DNA of 27,584 bases, taken from positions 1 through 27,584 of the forward strand of contig DYHU01000010.1 in assembly GCA_020724025.1 (NCBI GenBank). The letters run 5' to 3'. Positions within the stretch are counted from its first letter, which is position 1, and the number at the start of each line of letters is the position of its first letter. A model generated the notes under the pieces. That model did not search any database, was not told the DNA's origin, and saw nothing but the letters and a program-made list of their open reading frames with translations. Shown piece by piece: positions 1 through 9,723 of this stretch. A program made the translations under genes and the position numbers. This stretch comes from Syntrophorhabdus sp. (GTDB lineage Bacteria > Desulfobacterota > BSN033 > UBA1163).

Positions 1-762
<762 letters not shown>

Positions 763-780
763 TACAATTTCGGATTGTAG

Positions 781-842
781 ATTGCGGAATGCGGAATGGA
801 AAAAAATCTACATTCCGAGATACGCATTCCAAAATCCGCAAT
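781..842 (+). repeat. Imperfect palindrome between the two spacer tRNAs
   Basis: ATTGCGGA (781-788) is complementary to TCCGCAAT (835-842), and GGAATGCG (786-793) to CGCATTCC (823-830). Together they make a bulged hairpin that fills almost the whole gap between tRNA-Ile and tRNA-Ala. The GCGGAATGCGGAAT wording resembles the other small dispersed palindromes of this window. It may serve as an RNA processing stem or be an inserted REP-like element. Confidence 0.65.
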
Positions 843-848
843 TGAGAT

Positions 849-923
849 GGGGATGTAGCTCAGCGGGAGAGCACCTGCCTTGCACGCAGGGGGTCGGCGG
901 TTCAAATCCGCTCATCTCCACCA
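849..923 (+). tRNA. alaT: tRNA-Ala (anticodon TGC)
   Basis: The acceptor GGGGATG pairs with CATCTCC with one G-U pair. The D arm is AGCTCAGCGGGAGAGC, the anticodon TGC is at 881-883, the T loop is TTCAAAT, and CCA is encoded. This is the standard second spacer tRNA of bacterial rrn operons. Confidence 0.97.
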
Positions 924-979
924 ATAAGAGGTGGGGATTTGACCGCAAGTATCTGAAGCCCGTTTGGTGATAAACAACG

Positions 980-1008
980 GATCATTTTTTTAATGATCAT
1001 TTTTTCTT
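980..1008 (+). terminator. Terminator-like hairpin inside the rRNA spacer
   Basis: GATCATT (980-986), a T5 loop and AATGATC (992-998) form a 7-bp A/T-rich stem followed by ATTTTTTCTTTC. It looks like a weak Rho-independent terminator in the middle of an rRNA operon, and it lies directly before the boxA element. Whether it terminates is unknown. It could equally be a processing or spacer structure. Confidence 0.5.
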
Positions 1009-1014
1009 TCGACT

Positions 1015-1030
1015 CGTTCTTTGACAATTG
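1015..1030 (+). promoter_or_regulatory. boxA antitermination element of the 16S-23S spacer
   Basis: CGTTCTTTGACAATTG closely matches the rrn boxA consensus (TGCTCTTTAACAA). It sits where the spacer boxA usually lies, just before 23S. By family knowledge boxA RNA binds NusB/NusE (S10) and makes RNA polymerase resistant to termination. Confidence 0.75.
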
Positions 1031-1045
1031 AATATGGATGAAGGC
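1028..1045 (+). other. Pre-23S processing stem, 5' arm
   Basis: These 18 nt (TTGAATATGGATGAAGGC) are perfectly complementary to 4207-4224 downstream of 23S. Together they form the long duplex that encloses pre-23S rRNA and is normally cut by RNase III. The 3' arm is at 4207-4224. Confidence 0.85.
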
Positions 1046-1135
1046 ACCGATTCATACAATTTGAAAGTTGAGGCTAAGGCTATGGTTAAGAAAAAATCTT
1101 AACCTTGTCCTAAACCTTAACCAATGCAAGTTTAT

Positions 1136-4183
<3,048 letters not shown>

Positions 4184-4206
4184 TAATTGAATTTTTAGGG
4201 TTAATC

Positions 4207-4224
4207 GCCTTCATCCATATTCAA
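4207..4224 (+). other. Pre-23S processing stem, 3' arm
   Basis: GCCTTCATCCATATTCAA is the exact reverse complement of 1028-1045. It is the downstream strand of the RNase III-type processing duplex around 23S. Confidence 0.85.
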
Positions 4225-4236
4225 AGATAAAGGAAG

Positions 4237-4320
4237 AATGGAATAATGGAACATTGGAATATTAATTGACCAAAAGGTTTTTTACATTATTCCATCATTT
4301 CAGCATTCCGTTATTCCATT
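4237..4320 (+). repeat. TGGAATAA-type inverted repeat in the 23S-5S spacer
   Basis: AATGGAATAATGGAA (4237-4251) faces TTCCGTTATTCCATT (4306-4320), a 15-bp stem with one mismatch. It fills the gap between the processing stem and 5S. The same TGGAATAATGGAAT wording recurs at 7813-7845 and 8043-8070, so it is a dispersed element rather than a normal rRNA spacer part. Confidence 0.7.
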
Positions 4321-4331
4321 GTTTTTAAGAT

Positions 4332-4449
<118 letters not shown>

Positions 4450-4480
4450 TTAAACTTATACCTGCGAAAGCAGGGAAAAT

Positions 4481-4520
4481 AGAAAAGCCCATCATTTATG
4501 ATGGGCTTTTCTGTTTGTGA
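4481..4520 (+). terminator. Rho-independent terminator of the rRNA operon
   Basis: AGAAAAGCCCATCA (4481-4494), loop TTTA and TGATGGGCTTTTCT (4499-4512) give a perfect 14-bp stem whose 3' arm carries the T tract, followed by GTTTGTG. It lies about 30 nt after 5S and should end the operon. Confidence 0.92.
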
Positions 4521-4571
4521 TTAGCAAAAAATCCTTGCTGTTTTTATCTTCTGGGTATATGGTAATTGGAA

Positions 4572-4681
4572 AAAGTAAACCCCGTAAGAAAGGGTAGGGC
4601 TTCGACCCCGCCCTCAATAAGGAGCTAATGCTTTCTATTTATACCATCCCCAGCTTAAATGCTGGGGCTTTCTAACGGGGT
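4572..4681. repeat. CCCCGTTAGAAA-family inverted repeat, copy 1
   Basis: CCCCGTAAGAAAG (4580-4592) and CTTTCTAACGGGG (4668-4680) are inverted with one mismatch. They enclose a hairpin CCCCAGC-TTAAAT-GCTGGGG (4648-4667) and a G/C-rich segment. The left flank AAGTAAACCCCGT is shared with the second copy at 16795-16862. No transposase is present. It could be a non-autonomous mobile element, and the hairpin-rich ends are reminiscent of IS200/IS605 relics (inference, weak). It ends 14 nt before the next gene. Confidence 0.6.
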
Positions 4682-4694
4682 AAAGGGATTAGCC

Positions 4695-5834
4695 ATGTTT
4701 GAGTTAAGTGAGGAACAGAAACTCATTCAAAAGAGCATTCATGAATTTGCAAGAAAGGAGTTGGCTCCTCAGGCTGCCCATTGGGATGTTTGCGAGGAGT
4801 TCCCATGGGAAAATGTCAGAAAGATGGCAGAAGTGGGCCTTACCGGTTTGCGCATTCCAAAGGTTTATGGCGGTGCGGAAGCGGACCTCGTAACTTCCGG
4901 GATCGCCTTCGAAGAGGTAGCTCGGTTTGACCATAACTGCGCCATTATCCTTTGTGGTTGTAACATCACCGGAAGGGTGTTGTTATTTGCATCGAAGAGG
5001 ATCAGGGAGACATGGCTGCCCGAAATCGTGAAGGGTAAAAGCCTCATCGCCTTTGGAGCTACGGAGCCAGAGGCTGGTTCTGACATCAGGGGGATAAAGG
5101 CGACGGCAATGATTCAGAACAATCACTATCTGGTGAGCGGTGAGAAGTCAATGATCACCTTTGCAGGAATGTCTCAGGGATTTATTGTCCTGGTTAAAAC
5201 AGAGATGGGAAGCGAGGAGGGAATCAGTTGCATTTTTATCGAAAAGGAAAGGCAAGGGATCGATATCCAGAGGCTTCAAGGTTTTGGCTGGAGAGCCACA
5301 GCATGGGGGAACGTGGCTTTTCATGAGGTGAAAGTTCCGGTTGAAAATCTTATTGGAGAGACCAATGGCGCATTGTCGATGTTAAAAAGCACGGTCCAAG
5401 AGCAGAGGGCATTAACGGGTATCATCGCTCTGGGGACTGCCAGAGAGGCCCTCGAAGAGGCCGTAAAATATGCAAAGATACGAAAGGTCTTCGGAAAGCC
5501 TCTGGGGAAATTTGAAGGCATCCAGTTTAGGTTAGCCGAGGATTATACCTCACTTGAGGCGGCCCGGCTTTTATGCTATCAGGCTCTCTCCCTGATTGAA
5601 AAGAGCGCTGATGAAGCATCTGTTTGGGCGGCGATGGCTAACTTAATTGGAGGCGAAACAGCATATAAAATTGTCAATGATGCCATGGATGTATACGGAG
5701 GGCTGGGGTATTCGAGAGATCTCCCCTTTGAACGCCACCTGAGAGATGTGAAGGCAATGCAGATTGCCAACGCCACCTTAAAGATTGAAATCGGTCAGGG
5801 CCTTTTTGGGAAAGAGTTCTTTCCTTACACATAA
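4695..5834 (+). CDS. Acyl-CoA dehydrogenase family flavoprotein
   Basis: The 379-aa product has the usual length and layout of FAD-dependent acyl-CoA dehydrogenases: an N-terminal helical domain (FELSEEQKLIQKS), a middle beta domain with ATEPEAGSD near residue 130, and a C-terminal helical domain with YAKIRKVFGKPL and VYGGLGYSRDLPFERHLRD. I chose the ATG at 4695, which follows AAAGGG. The upstream in-frame ATG at 4659 lies inside a repeat. Two oddities stand out. The C-terminal motif that is normally YEGT, holding the catalytic Glu, reads IANATLK. The alternative Glu position of the isovaleryl-CoA type (ER) reads QR. The enzyme may use another base, as cyclohexane/cyclohexene carboxyl-CoA dehydrogenases do with Asp, or may not be a classical dehydrogenase. 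No electron-transfer flavoprotein gene is nearby, and the substrate is unknown. Confidence 0.9.
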   Translation: MFELSEEQKLIQKSIHEFARKELAPQAAHWDVCEEFPWENVRKMAEVGLTGLRIPKVYGGAEADLVTSGIAFEEVARFDHNCAIILCGCNITGRVLLFASKRIRETWLPEIVKGKSLIAFGATEPEAGSDIRGIKATAMIQNNHYLVSGEKSMITFAGMSQGFIVLVKTEMGSEEGISCIFIEKERQGIDIQRLQGFGWRATAWGNVAFHEVKVPVENLIGETNGALSMLKSTVQEQRALTGIIALGTAREALEEAVKYAKIRKVFGKPLGKFEGIQFRLAEDYTSLEAARLLCYQALSLIEKSADEASVWAAMANLIGGETAYKIVNDAMDVYGGLGYSRDLPFERHLRDVKAMQIANATLKIEIGQGLFGKEFFPYT

Positions 5835-5908
5835 GTAGGTTTAAGCCATATCCAAATTAATTCTTCAGCAATCCCTTTTAAAAACTAAACTCATTATAGA
5901 GGAAACCC

Positions 5909-6472
5909 ATGATGAAATCTTTCAAGAACGAAAAAATCAGCAAAAAAACATTGGAGAAAATTTTTAAAACACATGGTTACGTGGATTATAAATGGATCAA
6001 CCCAAGGCTTATCGTCGTGGCTCAATGGGCTCGGATGAAGTGTATGTTTGGTTGTAAAAACTATGGAAAATGCGGCACCTGTCCACCGAATACTCCCTCT
6101 GTAGAAGAATCTAAAGCGTTTGTTCGCGGGTATAAAACCTGCGTGGTTTTCCATTTCACTAAAAAAGTTAAAAAGCCAGAGGACCGGTTTGCCTGGACGA
6201 GAAAGGTCAACTCGAAGCTACTGAAACTGGAGCGGGATGTCTTTCTCTCGGGGTACTATAAGGCTTTTCTCCTATTTATGGATTCCTGTAATCTCTGCGA
6301 AACTTGTCCTGGGGTAAGACAGTTGTGTAAAAATCCGAAGATGGCCCGGCCCACTCCTGAATCTATGGCCATGGATGTCTTTGCCACCGTTCGAAAGATC
6401 GGCTACCCGATTGAAGTACTTTACAATTACAAACAAGAGATGAACCGTTACGCCTTTCTGTTCATCGAGTAG
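5909..6472 (+). CDS. DUF2284 Cys-rich putative metal-binding protein
   Basis: The 187-aa product has two cysteine clusters. The first is C45-x3-C49-x5-C55-x2-C58 in CMFGCKNYGKCGTCPPNTP. The second is C127-x2-C130-x2-C133-x6-C140, followed by ARPTPESMAMDVF. This pattern and the ending MNRYAFLFIE fit the DUF2284 (COG5423) family of predicted metal-binding proteins. Iron-sulfur or zinc binding is inferred, and no reaction is established. The start is the first of two adjacent ATGs after GAGG. The gene lies 74 nt after the acyl-CoA dehydrogenase on the same strand, so co-transcription is plausible. Confidence 0.85.
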   Translation: MMKSFKNEKISKKTLEKIFKTHGYVDYKWINPRLIVVAQWARMKCMFGCKNYGKCGTCPPNTPSVEESKAFVRGYKTCVVFHFTKKVKKPEDRFAWTRKVNSKLLKLERDVFLSGYYKAFLLFMDSCNLCETCPGVRQLCKNPKMARPTPESMAMDVFATVRKIGYPIEVLYNYKQEMNRYAFLFIE

Positions 6473-6641
6473 ATTAACAGGTACTGCAAATGGATGGATT
6501 GAATAAGGACCGTAATCATAGGGACACAGTTTTTTTGATCTTGACAGTAGCCTGGCTGGAGATGGAGTCAGCCCGTTGGCAAAATCCACTTTTATAGATA
6601 ACTCGGTTTTAAGATGGACACTTGACGAGGGGGGGTAGAAA

Positions 6642-6758
6642 ATGAATGTGTTGTGGATCGTCAATACGAATACATTTTTGCTGGTGATTCTGATCATCAT
6701 GGTTTCCTATCTCATCACACAGGTGAACGGATTGATCCGGTGGATAAGAAGGGAATAG
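6642..6758 (+). CDS. 38-aa single-pass membrane protein
   Basis: A short ORF (MNVLWIVNTNT...WIRRE) is preceded by a G-rich ribosome binding site (GAGGGGGGGGTAG, spacing about 4-5). Residues 11-33 (FLLVILIIMVSYLITQ and following) form one clear hydrophobic helix, and the C-terminus is basic (RWIRRE), giving an N-out/C-in prediction. I do not recognise a family. It sits in the 386-nt gap between the DUF2284 gene and the ROK kinase. The first 169 nt of that gap (6473-6641) hold nothing I can name. Confidence 0.6.
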   Translation: MNVLWIVNTNTFLLVILIIMVSYLITQVNGLIRWIRRE

Positions 6759-6858
6759 GAAGAACAGAAGGCAGAGAGCGGAAGGCAGAAAGCAGATTTA
6801 AAAATCTAAAATCCAAGATCAAAAATCTCAAATTAATAATAGGCATAAGAGTGTAAGG

Positions 6859-7821
6859 ATGAAGGAATATCTCGTTGGAGTGGATGTGGGAGGAACGAAT
6901 GTCCGGATGGGAAGCGTCACTCCGGAAGGCCGTATCCTGAAGAAGATTCAATATCCCACGGATGTGTCCGGTGGCGGCCTAGCCATGATGGAGGGGCTGG
7001 TCAAAAGGCTCCAAGATTTTATCCGGGAAGAGATGGGAAAAGTTCATTCAGAGATCAGGATCGGAATCGGCATTGCAGGGCCTGTGGATCTAAGAGGAGG
7101 TGTCCTGATCGCACCGCCCAATCTTCCGGATCTTCATAGATTTCCGCTGAGAGAGTTTCTTCAGGAAAAGATTTCTTTTCCCATTGCCATTGAGAATGAT
7201 GCGAATGCTTTTACCCTGGGAGAGGGTTGGAAGGGCGCTGCAAGGAGATCCCTTCACTATTGCGGCATCACTTTAGGCACAGGAGTGGGAGGAGGTATTG
7301 TGATAGCCGGAAAGATCCTCCACGGAGCAGAAGGAATGGGGGGAGAGGTGGGCCACATGGTGCTAAACCCGGAAGGACCATTATGCGGTTGTGGAGGAAA
7401 AGGGTGTCTTGAGGTCTATGCCTCTGGAAGCGGGATCAGGAGAATGGCATTGGAGGCCATTGAGAAAGGCGAGGGGAAGGAGATCCTCAAAAGGAGTGGA
7501 GATGATCTCCGGAAGGTCACATCGGAAGAGGTCTTTGAAGCGGCCCGGGAGGGAGACGAAACAGCCCTGAAGGTTTTTAGTGAGATGGGTAGATATTTAG
7601 GGCTGGGGCTGGTGAACCTCGTCAACCTCTTCAATCCCGAGAAGATTGTGATCGGCGGCAAGGTTTCGAGGGCATGGGACTATTTTACTGGGGGTGCAAC
7701 GGAGGTCGTTCATCAAAGGGCAATGAAGGGACAGAGGGAGAAGGTCCAGATCGTCCAGGCCGAGTGCGGGGATGATGCGGGCATACTTGGAGCGGCCTAT
7801 TCAGCGTTAAAATTGGAATAA
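6859..7821 (+). CDS. ROK-family sugar kinase (glucokinase-like)
   Basis: The 320-aa product carries the ROK hallmarks: phosphate-binding DVGGTN near residue 9, ENDAN with the likely catalytic Asp114, LGTGVGGG near 139, and the zinc site H166 with CGCGGKGC (C176, C178, C183). ROK kinases phosphorylate glucose or N-acylhexosamines with ATP in the cytoplasm. GEVGHM is typical of glucokinase/NagK-type members, but I cannot decide the sugar. The start ATG follows GTGTAAGG (AAGG about 4 nt upstream). The stop codon lies within the left arm of a TGGAATAA repeat, suggesting that the element inserted at or replaced the very end of the gene. Confidence 0.92.
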   Translation: MKEYLVGVDVGGTNVRMGSVTPEGRILKKIQYPTDVSGGGLAMMEGLVKRLQDFIREEMGKVHSEIRIGIGIAGPVDLRGGVLIAPPNLPDLHRFPLREFLQEKISFPIAIENDANAFTLGEGWKGAARRSLHYCGITLGTGVGGGIVIAGKILHGAEGMGGEVGHMVLNPEGPLCGCGGKGCLEVYASGSGIRRMALEAIEKGEGKEILKRSGDDLRKVTSEEVFEAAREGDETALKVFSEMGRYLGLGLVNLVNLFNPEKIVIGGKVSRAWDYFTGGATEVVHQRAMKGQREKVQIVQAECGDDAGILGAAYSALKLE

Positions 7822-8072
7822 TGGAATAGTGGAATAATGGAATATTGATGGTCTCCTTATTAGTTTAAATTGCTATTTTCTGTCATTCCTGCGCAAGCAG
7901 TCCCGCCAAAGGCGGGACAGTGTTTTCAGGTAGCAAAAATTCTCTGGATTCCCGTTTTCACGGGAATGACAACTTTTTACGAAACCATCAATATTAGGTT
8001 TCATGAGCCAAAATAATTCAGTAAGATTTTTTTATGAATTACCCATTATTCTAGTATTCCAATATTCCATGT
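7813..8072. repeat. Nested palindromic island (TGGAATAA arms, GTCATTC REP inside)
   Basis: Outer arms: 7820-7840 (AATGGAATAGTGGAATAATGG) is nearly complementary to 8043-8063. Inner arms: AATATTGATGGT (7841-7852) and ACCATCAATATT (7984-7995), 12 bp perfect. Inside is a REP-type palindrome starting TGTCATTCCTGCG (7881) and ending CGGGAATGACA (7972), with a small hairpin TCCCGCC/GGCGGGA. The island fills the gap between the convergent ROK and cysS genes. No coding sequence is seen in it. Confidence 0.75.
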
Positions 8073-8082
8073 TTGATCGATA

Positions 8083-9603
8083 TTATTTGATCTTCCAGAG
8101 GGTACCTGATGGAGTGTCTTCCAAAACGATTCCTTTTGAGAGAAGATCACTGCGGATATCATCCGCTTTCTTCCAGTCCTTATTTTTCCTGGCTGTATTT
8201 CTCTCCTCAATGAGTTTGAAAATCTCTTCTTCTGAGAGGCCCAATATTTTCAGCCCATCGTTTTTCTGCCTGTCCATATAAACCTCAGGCTCCTCCCGAA
8301 AGAGCCCCAGAACCCATCCCATATTTGAGAAGTGGCCGTATCCCTGACGGAATAATGAGCGAACTTCCTCGATGGGTTGACCTCCTGAAAGACCCAGCAG
8401 GTTATTTAAAGCTGTTTGAAGGTCGTAAAAATATCCAAGCGCCTGAGCCGTGTTGAAATCGTCATCCATGGCCTCTTCGAATCGGGCCTGAAAGGAGTCG
8501 ATCGTCTTCCGTGTCTCTTCAAGGAGTGTAACACCCCCACCCTTACCCTCCCCCGTCGATGGGGAGGGAATGGAGGAGAGTTTCTCACCCCTCGATGGGG
8601 AGAGGATTTTTGATAGTTCGTCTTTGGTTGCCTTCAGTGTGATATAAAAACGGTCCAATCCTGTCTTGGCTTTTAGGAGGCTATCTTCCGAGTAATCCAC
8701 AGGGCTCCGGTAGTGGTGGGAGAGGAAGAAGAGCCGGAGGACTTCCGGATGCCATTCCTTGAGGATCTCTTTAATGGTTAAGATGTTTCCGAGCGACTTG
8801 GACATCTTCTCCCTGTTGATATTGACGAAGCCATTATGGATCCAGAAGCGGGCAAAAGGCTTCCCGGTTGCGGCCTCGGATTGGGCAATCTCATTCTCGT
8901 GGTGGGGAAAGATGAGGTCTTTGCCGCCGCCATGGATATCGAGTGTCTCTCCGAGATACTTCTGACTCATCACCGAGCACTCGATATGCCAGCCCGGCCT
9001 TCCTTCTCCCCAGGGGCTTTTCCAGAAAGGCTCTCCGGGTTTGCTCGATTTCCAGAGGGCGAAGTCGAGTGGGTTTTCTTTCTTTTCGTCGATCTCAACC
9101 CGGGCACCGGCCTGCATCTCCTCAAGATTCCTTCCAGAGAGTTTTCCGTAATCCTTAAATCTCTCCACGGAGAAGAAGACATTGCCATCTCTCTGATAGG
9201 CAAACCCTTTCTCGATGAGGATGGAGATGAGGTCGATCATCCCGGAGATATGATCCGTGGCTTTTGGCTCAAAGGAGGGTTTCTCCAGGCCGAGCCCTCC
9301 CATATCGATATAAAACTCTTCAATGTATTTTTCGGCAATGGTCCTGTAGTCCACCCCTTCCTCATTGGCCCGTTTGATGATCTTATCGTCGATATCGGTG
9401 AAGTTGCGGACAAAGGTCACATCGTATCCCCGATGGCGAAAATATCGGTAGATGGTATCGAAGACGATTGCCGAACGGGCATGGCCGATGTGACAGAGGT
9501 CATAAACCGTTACCCCGCAGGCATACATCCCCACCTGTTTTCCCCGGAGGGGAAGGAAATCTTCTTTTTTAGCGGTAAGGGTGTTATAGATGCGGATTGA
9601 CAT
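8083..9603 (-). CDS. cysS: Cysteinyl-tRNA synthetase with an in-frame repeat-encoded insertion
   Basis: This class I synthetase charges tRNA-Cys in the cytoplasm. Visible features: the zinc ligand C29 in MYACGVT, the HIGH-type motif CHIGHAR (37-43), WHIECS with C209, FPHHENE (232-238) and KMSKS (266-270). The 506-aa length exceeds the E. coli enzyme (461 aa). Part of the excess is a low-complexity insert at about residues 335-359 (SPSRGEKLSS...PSTGEGKGGG) encoded by a genomic palindromic repeat. It lies after the KMSKS loop at the start of the C-terminal helical region, where length varies. The ATG has no recognisable Shine-Dalgarno sequence, because a TCAAA-type repeat abuts the start. It is the last gene of the minus-strand block. 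Confidence 0.97.
   Translation of the reverse strand: MSIRIYNTLTAKKEDFLPLRGKQVGMYACGVTVYDLCHIGHARSAIVFDTIYRYFRHRGYDVTFVRNFTDIDDKIIKRANEEGVDYRTIAEKYIEEFYIDMGGLGLEKPSFEPKATDHISGMIDLISILIEKGFAYQRDGNVFFSVERFKDYGKLSGRNLEEMQAGARVEIDEKKENPLDFALWKSSKPGEPFWKSPWGEGRPGWHIECSVMSQKYLGETLDIHGGGKDLIFPHHENEIAQSEAATGKPFARFWIHNGFVNINREKMSKSLGNILTIKEILKEWHPEVLRLFFLSHHYRSPVDYSEDSLLKAKTGLDRFYITLKATKDELSKILSPSRGEKLSSIPSPSTGEGKGGGVTLLEETRKTIDSFQARFEEAMDDDFNTAQALGYFYDLQTALNNLLGLSGGQPIEEVRSLFRQGYGHFSNMGWVLGLFREEPEVYMDRQKNDGLKILGLSEEEIFKLIEERNTARKNKDWKKADDIRSDLLSKGIVLEDTPSGTLWKIK
8522..8610. repeat. CCCTCACCC-type palindromic repeats inside cysS
   Basis: Plus strand: CCCCCACCCTTACCCTCCCC, a short loop and GGGGAGGG, followed by a second unit CACCCCTCGATGGGGAGAGG. 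The same wording occurs in intergenic copies at 12508-12548 and 16651-16720. Here two half-units keep the cysS reading frame open. Confidence 0.75.
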
Positions 9604-9604
9604 A

Positions 9605-9722
9605 GCATTAAATGTTAAATGTCAAAGCCCAAATGTCAAATCAATTGCAAAGCTCAAATATCAAAAAATTTCGGGATTTGGACTTTGACATTCCTTTGAT
9701 ATTTGGACTTTGATAGTTGAAC
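9605..9722. repeat. TCAAA-family 110-bp dispersed repeat, copy 1 (gltX-cysS gap)
   Basis: The left half is made of AAATGTCAAAG/CTCAAATATCAAA blocks and the right half of TTTGGACTTTGACATTCC blocks, so the element folds on itself imperfectly. Copies 2 (11183-11300) and 3 (26715-26814) share the internal order TCAAATCAA..GCAAAG..TCAAAT.TCAAA then ATTCCTTTG. It fills the whole gltX-cysS gap. Confidence 0.8.
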
Positions 9723-9723
9723 T

